From Perognathus longimembris pacificus (taxonomy: Eukaryota; Chordata; Mammalia; Rodentia; Heteromyidae), in assembly GCF_023159225.1 (NCBI RefSeq), contig NC_063171.1:39215378-39279377 (forward strand): a stretch of DNA of 64,000 bases, written 5' to 3'. The notes below the pieces were generated by a model. The model had not been told where the DNA came from and did no database searches. It saw nothing but the letters and a program-made list of their open reading frames with translations. Position 1 is the stretch's first letter. Each line of letters starts with the position of its first letter. This document shows positions 1-23,202 of the stretch, piece by piece. The translations under genes were made by a program, and so were the position numbers.

Positions 1-295
1 TCCAGAGTAGATTCTCAGTTAATCTAGTTAAACAGGTTTGATGAATAGGTCTGGGGTAGGGGCTAAAATGCCATCTTTATTAGTTACTGGCACTTGTGAC
101 CACTGAGAAAATCTGATGACCCCCAGCACTTTCTTCCTGCTTGTTCTGCTCACTATCCAGCTGTGAGCCAGACAGTTGAAGTATACAGGCTCTGTAAGGA
201 GCAGTGTTGAGGGCTTCCAGATTCCTGCCTCGGGAACAGGACTAGCAGTGGTTATTGAGTGAGCCTTGTCTACTCCCATGATTTCTCTTAGACAG

Positions 296-2002
<1,707 letters not shown>

Positions 2003-2402
2003 AAGTCCAGTCAAGGTGGGGCTCAATCAGTTACTTTCCAATTGTACCTCCAGAGAAAGCTGGGTTGAAGAAGGACTTCTGACACCCATCTCATTTCCCA
2101 AAGAGTTATCTGAATTCTGGAACTCGCAGTCTGCTGAGAAGACCAAAGTGCTGTACCTTTGCTGAGAAGTTCTGTTCTTAGCATATCCCTTAACAAAGAG
2201 CCAGGAAGCTAAAAGACAAGGCGTGCTGGGGGCTGTGGGAAGAATACAGATAGGGGTATATGCATATGCAGGAACACCCATGTTAAAGAAGCTGGAAATA
2301 TACACTTTGTGTGAAATGCATTCATTTTTTAATAGTCTGAAGGCTAAGGAAAACATGAATTCAGGTCTGTGGACAGCTGACAGGCTGTACCAAGTGATTA
2401 TT

Positions 2403-2408
2403 AATAAA
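2403..2408 (+). promoter_or_regulatory. GPATCH4 polyadenylation signal
   Basis: AATAAA lies 400 bases after the GPATCH4 stop and just before a SINE begins. It is the first canonical hexamer in the sense direction and implies a 3' UTR of about 0.42 kb. Confidence 0.75.
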
Positions 2409-2419
2409 TGAGAGCTTGG

Positions 2420-2612
2420 GTTGAGTGTCAGTGGCTCATGCCTGTAATCCTAGTTGCTCAGGAGGCTGGTGTTCAAAGCCAGTCCAGGAAGGAGTCTGTG
2501 AAACTTACCCTGTTAGCCACCAAAAAGCAGAGCTCAGTGGTAGAGCACTAGCCTTGAGCAAAAAAGCTCAGGGATAGTGCTCAGATCCTAGGGTTCAAAT
2601 CCCAGTACTGGC
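2420..2612 (+). repeat. B1-like/Geo dimeric SINE
   Basis: The left half has the 7SL-type GGCTCATGCCTGTAATCC; the right half is a diverged Geo monomer ending CCCAGTACTGGC. With the next element it fills the gap between the GPATCH4 and NAXE 3' ends. Confidence 0.8.
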
Positions 2613-2776
2613 ATCACATTTAAAGAAGTCAACTTGGACTCTACATTTCCAGCCTGGGAAGGACGTAAGTAGAAACTAAGATTTTCCTTGGAGAGGTTTG
2701 AAGACATTTTCTTTTAACATGGAGTTTTCACTGGTATAAGTGGAAGTAGCTTAGTACCTAATGGATTAAGAATCCT

Positions 2777-2890
2777 AGCTGGGTGCCAGTGGCTTATACA
2801 TGTAATCCTAACTACTCAAGAGGCTGAGATCTAGAAGATCACAGTTTAAAACCAAGTTGGACTGGAGGCCTGCCTCAAAGCTGAGCAAAC
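2777..2890 (+). repeat. B1-like SINE, left half only
   Basis: Diverged 7SL-type left half beginning AGCTGGGTGCCAGTGG. No Geo half follows. Confidence 0.7.
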
Positions 2891-3099
2891 AAGTTGAACA
2901 GGCAAGAGGATATGCCTTACTTGATATCTAACAGTTCTTTAATGTTGCTTCCAAATGCCACAGCAGCCTCTCTTGCCTGTTCTGTTTCCGCAGAGAGTTA
3001 GTGTTACCTTTCCAGCGTTGTTCTTCAGCTCCCACCATTCACTAATCTTTATGGCCAGAAGAGCTGGGACAACAATTTTGGGAGAGAAGGCACTAAATC

Positions 3100-3105
3100 T
3101 TTATT
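3100..3105 (-). promoter_or_regulatory. NAXE polyadenylation signal
   Basis: The minus strand reads AATAAA only 21 bases beyond the NAXE stop codon, giving a very short 3' UTR. Confidence 0.8.
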
Positions 3106-3126
3106 GGAATGAATGCCCATCCTTTT

Positions 3127-5860
<2,734 letters not shown>

Positions 5861-5929
5861 CACCTTAGATAGGTTAGACATGCGGTAGTGAAAAACCTCA
5901 CTGCAACCATAGATTGCAGGTCACGTTCA

Positions 5930-6072
5930 TTTTTTGTTTCTGTATTGGGGTTGGTCGTAGGCTTGAACTCAGCGCCCTTTCTGTGTATGCGGTGCTGAGG
6001 AATCGAACCCAGGGAGGGCTTCATGCATGCAAGGCGAGCACTCTACTACCGCTAGGCCACATTCCCAACCCC
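5930..6072 (-). repeat. IDL-Geo SINE, internally deleted
   Basis: Only a short piece of Geo remains next to a nearly complete ID-like monomer. Confidence 0.75.
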
Positions 6073-6253
6073 TCCAGTGGTGTTTTTGTTATGACAGCCC
6101 AATCTAAGACACGGGTAAAGTGAAATTCCTCTTTCTGTGCCAAACTTATTCTATTTCATGAAATGTATTATTAGCTAGTTCACTGAGAAAGGCAAGAACC
6201 TTTCAGCTTGTGACGACTATTCTTTTAATATTCTTCCCCACCCCCCCACCTTG

Positions 6254-6712
6254 GTGCCAATCCTGGGGCTTGAACTCGGGGCCCAGGCACTGCCCCTGTG
6301 CTTTTTTGCTCAAGGCTAGTACTCTGCCATTTGAGCCACAGCGCCACTTCTCCCTTTTTTTGGTAGTGAATTGGGAGTTAACACACAGACTTTCCGGGCT
6401 GGGGATATGGCCTAGTGGCAAGAGTGCCTGCCTCGGATACACGAGGCCCTAGGTTCGATTCCCCAGCACCACATATACAGAAAACGGCCAGAAGCGGTGC
6501 TGTGGCTCAAGCGGCAGAGTGCTAGCCTTGAGCGGGAAGAAGCCAGGGACAGTGCTCAGGCCCTGAGTCCAAGGCCCAGGACTGGCAAAAAAAAACAAAA
6601 AAAAAAAAACAAAACACAGACTTTCCTACCCTGGCTGGCTTCAAACCGTGATCCTCAGACCTCAGCCTCCTGAGTAGCTGGGATCACAGGCATGAGCCAC
6701 CAGTGCCTGGCT
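6254..6712 (-). repeat. B1-like/Geo SINE split by a younger SINE
   Basis: The Geo half is at 6254-6395 and the B1-like half at 6627-6712. The intervening 6396-6613 is a later insertion. Confidence 0.85.
6383..6626 (+). repeat. Young IDL-Geo SINE with 13-bp target-site duplication
   Basis: ACACAGACTTTCC occurs at 6383-6395 and 6614-6626 and brackets a complete IDL-Geo with an A-rich tail at 6396-6613. It carries the variants CTCGGATACACGAGGCCC and GAGCGGGAAGAAG, shared with the copies near 47150, 52461 and 42106. Confidence 0.95.
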
Positions 6713-6737
6713 GCTCTTTACTTTTTTGTTGTTGCTT

Positions 6738-6800
6738 GTTTACCAGACTAGGGGCTTGAACTCAGGGCCTGAGCACTGTCCCTGGCTTCTTTTTGCTCGG
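6738..6800 (-). repeat. Geo monomer fragment
   Basis: Only the tail-proximal part of Geo is present; it stops after TTTTTGCTC. Confidence 0.65.
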
Positions 6801-6980
6801 CCCTGCTCTTTTTGAGGTACCTTGTAAACCAGTCTACTTCCTCCAAGAAGCCACCATACCATATGGGGGCTGTCCCCAAGGAAGCAGTGCCCAAGATCTA
6901 GTATACTTTGTTCCTGTCATTTACTTTCTTGGAATTTTTTTTTTTGGGGGGGGGGAAGAATGCTTTCAAAATTAAGTCAG

Positions 6981-7192
6981 GGGATTGGGAATATGGCCTA
7001 GTGGCAAGAGTGCTTGCCTCATATACATGAAGCCCTAGGTACGATTCCTCAGCACCACATACTATAGAAAAGGCCAGAAGTGGCCTTGTGGCTCAAGTTG
7101 GCAGACTGCTAGCCTTGAACAAAAAGAAGCCAGGGACAGTACTCAGGCCCTGAGTTCAAGGCCCAGGACTGGCAAAAAAACAAAACAAAAAA
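6981..7192 (+). repeat. IDL-Geo dimeric SINE
   Basis: Complete dimer with an A-rich, C-interrupted tail. Confidence 0.85.
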
Positions 7193-7324
7193 CTAAGGCC
7201 ATCACCTGCTTAGTCCCAAAAGCTTTGCATATATTATTATATTTAATCCTTCTAGTCTTACAGTATCTATATTCTACTATAGATGAGAAAATATAGGTGA
7301 GTAGCAGAGAGAAATCAAGTAATT

Positions 7325-7519
7325 TCCTATAATGCTAGCTATTCAGGAAGCTGATACCTGAGGATTGAGGTTCAAAGCCAGCCAGGGCAGAAAAGTCTGA
7401 GATTCTTGCCTCCAATTAATCAGCAAAAAGCCAGAAGTGGAGCTGTGACTACAATGGTAGAGCACCAACCTTGAACAAAAAAGCCAAGTGAGAATGTGTT
7501 TCCAAGTCCCAGAACTGGC
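7325..7519 (+). repeat. B1-like/Geo dimeric SINE
   Basis: Starts within the 7SL-like half; the Geo half is diverged. It is followed by a short CA run at 7519-7536. Confidence 0.75.
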
Positions 7520-7868
7520 ACACACACACACACACCAGAAGAATGTTAGTGTGTTAGTGTCCTATGTGGGTCTCTGAGCTCCATGGGGCCACTTTATAAG
7601 CCCTGGGTTGCTTATATGAGAAATAAAACTCTGTTTAAGGAAACTGTTATGTGGGGTTTCTTCTTTTTTTTTTTTTTTCCAGCTGGACCTGATCCTGTTT
7701 AAGACACCTTGAAAACCTGACAATATAATAAGCTCCATTTAGATAAGGAAGATTATTGGTTATGTCCCTATTGTCTGGACTTGCTTAGCACACAATAGAT
7801 CCTCTACCAATACTTTAATGAATACAAAAAATGTGGGGAAGTTCTTGGTATAGTAGAAGCCCTTGATA

Positions 7869-8066
7869 GGATGGGAATGGTAGAGTGGTAGAGTGCTTGC
7901 CTAGCATGCACGAAGCCCTGGATTGGATTCCTCAGTACCTCAGTACAGAAAAGGCCGGAAGTGGCACTGTGACTCAAGAGGTAAGAGTGCTAGCCTTGAG
8001 CAAAAAGAAGCCATGGACAGTGTTCAGGCCCTGAGTCCAAGCCTCAGGACTGGCAATAAAAAACAA
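7869..8066 (+). repeat. IDL-Geo dimeric SINE
   Basis: Complete but diverged dimer ending CAGGACTGGC plus an A-rich tail. Confidence 0.8.
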
Positions 8067-8120
8067 AGTAGAAGGCCTTGAAATGTGGTAGAATATATAA
8101 CCTCAAAGCAAAACACTTCT

Positions 8121-8350
8121 AGCCAGGTGGTAGTGACTCACGCCTGTAATCCTAGCTACTCAGAAGGCTGAGATCTGAGAATTGTGGTTCAAAGCCAGCC
8201 TGGAAAGGGCATTCTATCACTCTTATCTCCAGTTAACTAGCAAAAATCCTGAAGTGAGGCTGTGGCTCACGTGGTAGGTAGAGTGCTAGCCTTGAGTGAA
8301 AAAGCAGTTCCTAAACACTGAGGTCAAGTCCTAGTACTAGCACCAGAAAA
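8121..8350 (+). repeat. B1-like/Geo dimeric SINE
   Basis: Both halves are recognisable. The tail leads into a GAAA/GGAA tract at 8350-8391. Confidence 0.8.
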
Positions 8351-8499
8351 AAAAAGAAAGAAAAGAAGGAAGGAAGGAAAGAAGGAAGAAAAAAGCCACT
8401 TTGGCATAGGATTCTTTTAAACTAAAGTCACATATAAAGGGTACTCTAATCTCCCCTTTTCTTAAACCTGAAAGCAGGAAATAAGATTCTTGAAAAATT

Positions 8500-8712
8500 C
8501 CTTCCTTCCTTCCTTTCTTTCCTTCTTTCTCTTCTTTCTTTCTTTTCTTGCCAGTCCTGGGACTTGAAGTTAGGACCTGGGTACGGTCCCTGAGCTACTT
8601 TTGTGCAAGGCTAGCACTCTACCACTTGAGTCACAATGCCACTTCTGGTTCTCACAGTCTTTCCTGCCTGAGCTGGCTTTGCACTGTGATCCTCAGACCT
8701 GAGCTACCAGGC
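8500..8712 (-). repeat. B1-like/Geo dimeric SINE with CTTT head
   Basis: A CCTT/CTTT tract (the minus-strand tail) at 8500-8548 is followed by Geo and a shortened B1-like half. Confidence 0.75.
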
Positions 8713-8715
8713 CTT

Positions 8716-8923
8716 TTTATTTTTTTATTTTTTGCCGGTCCTGGGACTTGAACTCAGGGCCTGGGTTCTGTCCCTGAGCCTCTCTGTGCTCAAGGCTAGC
8801 ACTCTACCACTTGAGCCACAGTGTTACTTCCAGCTATTTCTATTTATGTGGTACTGATGAATTGAACCCAGGGCTTCATGCATGCTAGGCAAGCACTCTA
8901 CTACTATGCCACATTCCCAGCCA
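8716..8923 (-). repeat. IDL-Geo dimeric SINE
   Basis: First of three consecutive IDL-Geo copies in the same orientation. Confidence 0.85.
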
Positions 8924-8935
8924 AGCCTCAAATTT

Positions 8936-9144
8936 TTGTTTGTTTTGTTTTTGTTGCCAGTCCTGGGGCATGGACTCAGGGCCTGAGCACTGTCCCTGGC
9001 TTATTTTTGCTCAAGGCTAGCACTCTACCTCTTGAGCCACAGCACCACTTCCAGCTTTTTTCTATATATGTGGTGCTGAGAAATCGAACCCAGGGCTTCA
9101 TGTATACAAGGTGAGCCCTTTACCACTAGGCCATATTCCCAGCA
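8936..9144 (-). repeat. IDL-Geo dimeric SINE
   Basis: Second of the three. AAGCCTCAA plus a T run occurs on both sides, probably a target-site duplication. Confidence 0.85.
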
Positions 9145-9160
9145 CAAGCCTCAATTTTTA

Positions 9161-9378
9161 TTTTATTTTATTTTTTATTTTTTTTTTGCCAGTCCTGGGG
9201 CTTGGACTCAGGGCCTGAGCACTGTCCCTGGCTTCTTTTTGCTCAAGGCTAGCGCTCTGCCACTTGAGCCACAGCGCCACTTCTGGCCATTTTCTGTATA
9301 TGTGGTGCTGGGGAATTGAACCTGGGGCCTCATGTATAGGAGGCAAGCACTCTTGCCACTAGGCCATATCCCCAGCCC
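9161..9378 (-). repeat. IDL-Geo dimeric SINE
   Basis: Third of the three, less diverged. TCAATTTTT before it and TCAAATTTTT after it suggest insertion next to the same target. Confidence 0.85.
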
Positions 9379-9449
9379 GTCAAATTTTTGATCCTAATGT
9401 TTCTGCCTCCTGAGTGCTGGCATTGCAGGTGTACACCACTATGTGTAGC

Positions 9450-9982
9450 CCCTTCTTTTCCTTATTTATGAAATGGGATAGTAATAGCACCTCCTAAGCT
9501 TTTATTTCCTTTCTGGATCCAAACCTAGTTGCTTAAGCTCTTGTCAGTTAAAAGAACCATGGCTTCTCAGTTGGGAGCTTTGCAGACACTGATTTTTTTC
9601 AAGATCTCCTCTCGTATGAGAAACAGGGATGCAAGGCTATAGAAGACAGCTTAACCAACACACAACTCAGCTTCCTCCCTGAAATAGTCATGCCCCAACC
9701 ACTGTGGCCTGCAGACAACACCAAGGGCAGCAACAGCAACAACGGGAGAAAACATTCATTAAACACGTTTCACGTATTAAGTGTGCTCTCATAAGAAGCT
9801 TATGAGGCACAGTTATTTCACACAAGAACTTTGTTTTTCTGTTTTGCAGTGTTGGGAATTGAATCCAAGGTCTTGTGCATTCTAGGCAAGCATTGTACTA
9901 TTGAGTTACATCCCTGGGTTTGGCTTTTTGTTCATACTGGTTGAACAACTGGCAAGAGCCTCCTCAGACCTGAGAAGTCAGT

Positions 9983-9985
<3 letters not shown>
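9450..9985. other. Spacer between NAXE and TTC24, mostly unique DNA
   Basis: A short MIR-like piece (AAATGGGATAGTAATAGCAC) lies near 9470. The rest is unassigned and shows no gene. Confidence 0.5.

Positions 9986-10021
<36 letters not shown>
9986..10021 (+). repeat. (TG)n microsatellite
   Basis: Uninterrupted TG dinucleotides over about 35 bases. Confidence 0.95.
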
Positions 10022-10023
<2 letters not shown>

Positions 10024-10024
10024 T

Positions 10025-17816
<7,792 letters not shown>

Positions 17817-18000
17817 TCAGCCTGAGCTTCCCTCACAACTGGATCTCTTGAGGGCACTTAGCTCTACCTCTGCCTGGTGTAACATTCCAGGTCCCCAAAT
17901 GTCTCTCTTGACATCTCACCTTGTTCATTGAAGGTGGGCAGCAAGTTCAGCCCTTTGCTCTGAGGGCCTTAAGGGTTTTTGTTGTTGTTTGTTTTTATGT

Positions 18001-18246
18001 TTTCCCCCCCTGGAACTGGGACTTGAACTCAGGGCCTTTGTGCACTTGCTTGGCTTTTTCACTCAAGGCTGGCATTCTACCACTTGAGCCATATCTCCAC
18101 TTCCAGTTTGGTTTGTTTTTGTTTTTGCTGGTTAACTGGAGTTAAGAACTTCTCAATTTGTCTGCCCAAGCTGGCTTCCAATGGTTGTCCTCAAATCTTA
18201 GCCTCCTTAGTAGCTAGGATTACAGGTGAGTCACCAGCACCTGATT
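18001..18246 (-). repeat. B1-like/Geo dimeric SINE
   Basis: Diverged dimer upstream of TTC24. Confidence 0.8.
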
Positions 18247-18286
18247 TAAAGACCTTATTCTTTTTTTGAGGGGATGGAGGGAGAGG

Positions 18287-18518
18287 GCAGTCCTGGGGCT
18301 TGAATTAAGGCCTGGGCACTGTCCCTAAGCTATTTTGCTCAAGGCAAGCACTCTACCACTTGAGCTACATAACCACTTCCAGTTTTCTGATGGTTGATTG
18401 GAGATCAAGAGTCTCATGGACTTTCCTGCCTGGGCTAGCTTCAGTCTATAACCTCAGCCTCCTGGGATCTCAGCCTCCTAAGTAGTTAGTATTACAGGTG
18501 TGAGCCACAAGCTCCTGT
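18287..18518 (-). repeat. B1-like/Geo dimeric SINE
   Basis: Dimer with a duplicated CTCAGCCTCCT segment in the B1-like half. Confidence 0.8.
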
Positions 18519-18599
18519 CAAGGACTTATTTTAAAAATTCTCCTCAATCAAGTAACAGCTTCCTTCAGGAAGTTCCCTTCCATGGATTTTGTCCCAGCA

Positions 18600-18735
18600 C
18601 TGAAGAAGATGATGATGAAGAAGAGGATGAAGAGGAGGAGGGGAAGGAAGAAGAGTGGGAGGAGAGAGAAGTGGAGGAAAAGGAGGGGAGGGGGAAGGGA
18701 ATGGAGAGAAGGAAAAAGGGAGGGGCAGAAGAGAA
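18600..18735 (+). repeat. GAA/GGA-rich purine tract
   Basis: Almost pure purine; it produces Glu/Lys/Arg-rich open frames on the plus strand and Ser/Pro-rich ones on the minus strand that should not be called genes. Confidence 0.85.
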
Positions 18736-18999
18736 GAGCCTTCTTCCTGCAACCAATTGGGGACTTCTGTAGTCCCCAGAATCATAGGCAATCTTTCATG
18801 ACATATGTCACACTGGGTTAGAGATGCCGACATTCCCGTCTGTTTCTCTTACTAGACTTGGAGCAACTTAAAGGCACATTGTATATTCTCAGTAAGTTTA
18901 TTAAATAAGATGAAAAAATTCTTGACTGTGGTGATGGTTACACAACAATGTGAATATACTTAATGCCATTGACCTGGATGCTTAAAAATGGATAAATTA

Positions 19000-19188
19000 G
19001 GGTTGGGAATATGGCTTAGTGGTAGAGTGCTTGCCTTGCATGCATGAAGCCCTGGGTTCCATTCCTCAGCACCACATACACAGAAAAAGCCAGAAGTGGC
19101 GCTGTGGCTCAAGTGGTAGAGTGCTAGCCTTGAGCAAAAAGAAGCCAGGGACAGTGCTCAGGCCCTGAGTTCAAGTCCCAGGATTGGC
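19000..19188 (+). repeat. IDL-Geo dimeric SINE
   Basis: Complete dimer whose tail has become an AT microsatellite. Confidence 0.85.
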
Positions 19189-19256
19189 TATATATATATA
19201 TATGTATATATATATACATACATATATATATGTATGTATATATATACATATATATA
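19188..19256 (+). repeat. (AT)n/(ATAC)n microsatellite
   Basis: TA-rich repeat with interspersed G and C, grown from the preceding SINE tail. Confidence 0.9.
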
Positions 19257-19262
19257 GCAAAA

Positions 19263-19345
19263 AAGTGTTGGTGGAGTACCTCAAGTGGTACAGCACCTGC
19301 CTAGCAAGTATGAGTTCATACCCCAGTACCACACACAAAAAAAGG
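19263..19345 (+). repeat. ID-like single tRNA-derived monomer
   Basis: Short element with CTCAAGTGGTACAGC, GAGTTCATACCCC and an A-rich end, with no Geo partner. A second ID-like piece follows at 19355-19420. Confidence 0.55.
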
Positions 19346-19423
19346 TTAAAGGTTAAAACTGGGGAGTAGGGGTATCTCAGTGGTAAAGCAATTGCCTACC
19401 ATGTGTGAGGCTCTGGAGTTTAT

Positions 19424-19654
19424 TTGCTGGTCTTAGGGCTTGAACTCAGGGCCTGGGTGCTATCTCTGAGCTTCTTTTGTTCAAGGATGGCACTCTACCA
19501 CTTGAGCCATAGCTCCACTTCTAGCATTTTTTGGTAGTTTATTGAAGATAAGAATCTCACAGACTTTCCTGCCCAGGCTGGCTTTGAACCTTGATCCTCA
19601 GAGCTCAGCCTCCTGAACAACTAGGATTACAGGCATGAGACAATGGAACCTGGC
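19424..19654 (-). repeat. B1-like/Geo dimeric SINE
   Basis: Complete dimer. Confidence 0.85.
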
Positions 19655-20347
19655 TTAAAATGGTAATTTTTATGAGTCAGGACAACATTTATAGGACCTC
19701 CTCCCCTTCCCCTTCTTCCCATTATACCTCTACACACAACTGCCCCCTCATAATGTAGGAACTCCTGCTGTCTAGTGTGAGATGCAATTCAGGTAAGTGA
19801 CTTCCTGCTACATACTAGGAGCCACGGTAGGCACTGGGGATCCAAAGCTGAGCAGGCTACTGATGATCAGGGAGCCAACCCCCAGGAGAGGGTTTCTAGC
19901 CTTCTCCCTACCTCTGGGGAGCTACTCTGTCTCCATCTCTATTTTGTCTGTTGAGTGGTCGTAGTCCCCGTATCCTGCTTTGTTTCCCAGTCCTCTTATG
20001 CCCAGAAACATTCATCTCAGTATGTGTACTATGTAAGTATCTTTCCCCTTCAAAGACAAAACCTTTTCTGAATTCTCCCAGGAGTAAAAGGAGTGGAAAA
20101 GACCCAGGCTCCTGGTCCCTCCCATCATCTGCCTTTTTTTTCGCAAAGACAAGATCTCAGTATGTTAGTCTAGGCAAGCCTCAAACTCCAGGTCCTCTTG
20201 TTACTACGCCTAGAAGTACTGGTATTACATATAATATACCATAATATAATATAATATACATTATAATACTTGGTCTTTTTTTCTTTCCTTTTTTTGGGAG
20301 GGCCAGGCAGAATTTCTGTAAGTGATGTATTCTCTTTTTCATAACAT

Positions 20348-20648
20348 TCTCTCTTGAAGTAAGGCACAGTGGCTCATGGCCTTAATCCTTGCTACTTGGA
20401 AAGCCAAGTTCAAGAAGGTTGAAATTACAGGCTAGCTGGGGTAAAAAGTTCAGAAAACCCCATCCCAACCAATAAAAAGCCAAGTACAGTGCACACCCAT
20501 CATCTCAACTCATGGGAAGTGTAAAGAGGAAGATTGTAGTCCAGGCCAGCCCAGGCATAAATTCAATAATTTCAAAAATAGCCTTGAGCAAAAAGAAGCC
20601 AGGGACAGTGCTCAGGCCCTGAGTCCAAGGCCCAGGACTGGCAAAATA
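20348..20648 (+). repeat. B1-like composite ending in a Geo fragment
   Basis: Two diverged B1-like units, then the 3' part of Geo from AGCCTTGAGCAAAAAG onward at 20580-20645. Confidence 0.6.
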
Positions 20649-21475
20649 AAAAATAGTGAAAGTGAAAGGGCTGGGGTGTGGCTCAAGTGGTAGAGCCCTT
20701 GCCTAAGTAGTGCAAATGAGTATATTATACTATTGAGTATGGGGAAAAATTATCTGTAGAATTGGGGATTTAACCTAGTGGTTGAGCACTTGCCTAACAA
20801 GCATGCTAGGTTTGATCCTCAGCACCAAGAAAAAAAGAAAAGTTTTTGTTTTTTTTTTCTACAAACACCCAGAGAGCCTGACTCTTCAACCCAGAGGTAT
20901 TTCTGGCTACTCCCACCCAGTTTCAGGGGGCCCTGCTTTAGGATACCTTACCTCTTTAGCTTTTCCCCCAGCAGTTAGCTTTCTGGAATGGTTCCTCTGT
21001 CTTGGATTACTTCCTTTAGCTCTTAGCTCACAGCTTCCAAGGTTACTAGACAACTGGCTAACTCCCTCCACTCTCAGGATATCCTTTGAGTGACAGCGCA
21101 AGTGGCCTATCCTAGTGCTAAACACACAGACACCTGAATTCTATTTCCCTTTGCGTCCTGTTCTGCCTCCGACCCCTGCAGACATGGCAGGCAAGCTTCT
21201 CACTTCAAGTAATAAATCAAAGCCTCACAGGCTGGGACCACTAATCCCAGCTGGACTCTAGGCCCTGAATTCGAGTCCTAGGACCAGCAGAAGAAAAAAA
21301 AGAGATCATCAATCCCATTCTGTCATTTCATAGAGTAAGTGATTGCAGCTCAGAGAGCTGGTATGATGCTCAAGAATACAGAGCCATCATGTAGGAAATT
21401 AAACCACAAGTTTTCTGATTAGCCTAGAGATCCTGCTAGAACAGGGTGATTGATAATTTTTTGATGGGGGAGGAG

Positions 21476-21707
21476 TTGTGCCAGTACTAAGGCTTGAATT
21501 CAAGGTCTTGCACTCCTATTTGGCTTTTCACTCATGGGGCTGGCACTTTTACTGCTTGAGCCACATCTCCAGTCCAGCATTTTTGCTGGTCAACTGGAGA
21601 TGGAGTCTTGTGGGCTTTTCTGTGCAGGCTGGCTTTGAGTTTCAATCCTCAGCTCCCAGCCTCCTGAATAGCTAGGAGTATAGGCATGAGCTACCAGTAC
21701 CTGGCTG
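21476..21707 (-). repeat. B1-like/Geo dimeric SINE
   Basis: Old, diverged dimer. Confidence 0.75.
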
Positions 21708-22449
21708 ATTGATAGTTTAAATGGGCTTGGGCTATCTCAGAAGTGGACCTTTTCACACATGCACTCACATTCTTCCATACTGTGCTCTGTGTGACAGTTT
21801 CACATTTGGAAACAGGGTAAAAGGCTGATGATCATAAAAGGCCTGAAGATCAGAAGAGCCTCCCCATCCCCGGGCTCCATTTCCTAGCTTCACTGATCTA
21901 TAACCTCTACGTCTGCTTAATGAGAGGATAGCAGGCCCCAGGACCACAGGGACCTAATGACCCAACCCCACAAGGGTGGCCTGCATCAGAAAGCATGTGT
22001 CCTCATTTGCTTAGATAAAGGCTTCTTTTAAGTGGAGAGGCTTGTGCCAGGAACAAAATATAAGGAAGTAGTTGGGGTTACCAGTATTTGCTCAGCAGCC
22101 TTTGCCAAGAGCCTGCAATGCTCAGGGAGGTTGCAAGGTACCATTAATAGCACCTATGCCTCTGCAGTTACCGCCCATAGGCAGGGCCTTCAGGATGCTA
22201 TCACAGCCTGGTCAGGGACAGACACATAGTTTAATCAATCCTTCACTCAGCATGCTTCCCTTAAGGAGAGAGGATGATGTAGGGAGAGGGCAGGGACTAA
22301 AAATCTGCTCTCACCAACATTCCAATGACCTCCTAGGGATCCTGTGATCACTTCTGGATCATCTTCTTGTTTGATCCCCAGCTGTATCCTTGGTTTCTTT
22401 TACTCATCATGGCTTGACTCTTTCTCTTTTTCTTTCTTTTCTTGTTTTA

Positions 22450-22890
22450 GTTTGTGAGCTGGTACTGGGGTTGAACTTGGGGCCAGGAAGCTGTCCTTTG
22501 GCTTTTTTTTTTTCTTGCCAGTCCTGGGACTTGAACTCAGGGTCTAGGCACTATCCCTGAGCTTTTTTGGCTCAAGGCTAGCACTCTACCACTTGAGCCA
22601 CAGCCCCACTTCCAGCTTTTTCTGTTCATGTGGTACTCAGGAATCGAACCCAGGGCCTCATACATGCTAAGCAAGCACTCTACCACTAAGCCACATTCCC
22701 AACCCACTTTTTTTTTTTATCAAGTCTCTACCACTTGGGCCACATCTTCACTTTCAGCTTTTGGATGGTTAATTGGAAATTAAGAGTTTCACAGAATTTC
22801 CTACCTAGGCTGGCTTTGAACCACAAACTTCAGATCTCAGCCTCCTAAGTAGCCAGATAGATTACAGGTGTGAGCCACGGGTAGCTGACT
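22450..22890 (-). repeat. B1-like/Geo SINE with nested IDL-Geo
   Basis: Outer element at 22450-22506 and 22707-22890; a minus-strand IDL-Geo is nested at 22507-22706. Confidence 0.8.
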
Positions 22891-23202
22891 CCATCTCCTT
22901 TTCTGGGTGTTTTCCTACCTCCTAAATGCTAGTGCTCCCCAAAATTCTGACCTTCACTATTTTTTCTCCTTATGTATACTCTTCTAAGAACATTTTATCC
23001 ACTCATCTGATAAGCCAATAAAATGTATACCTATAGACTTGTCTAAGTGAAATTTTCACTTATCTACAGTGCTATTAGTCTACTAAGTTAGAGACCTAGG
23101 AGAAATCTTCACCATTCCTTTAGCATTTAATCTCAGCCTGATGATTCTCCCTTTGAAATCTCTCTCCAGTACCTCTGTTCTGCAGTCTTACGGCCATGTC
23201 TT

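Noticed and set aside
18500..18833. Glu/Lys/Arg-rich frames (plus) and Ser/Pro-rich frames (minus)
   Set aside because: They are translations of a purine simple repeat.
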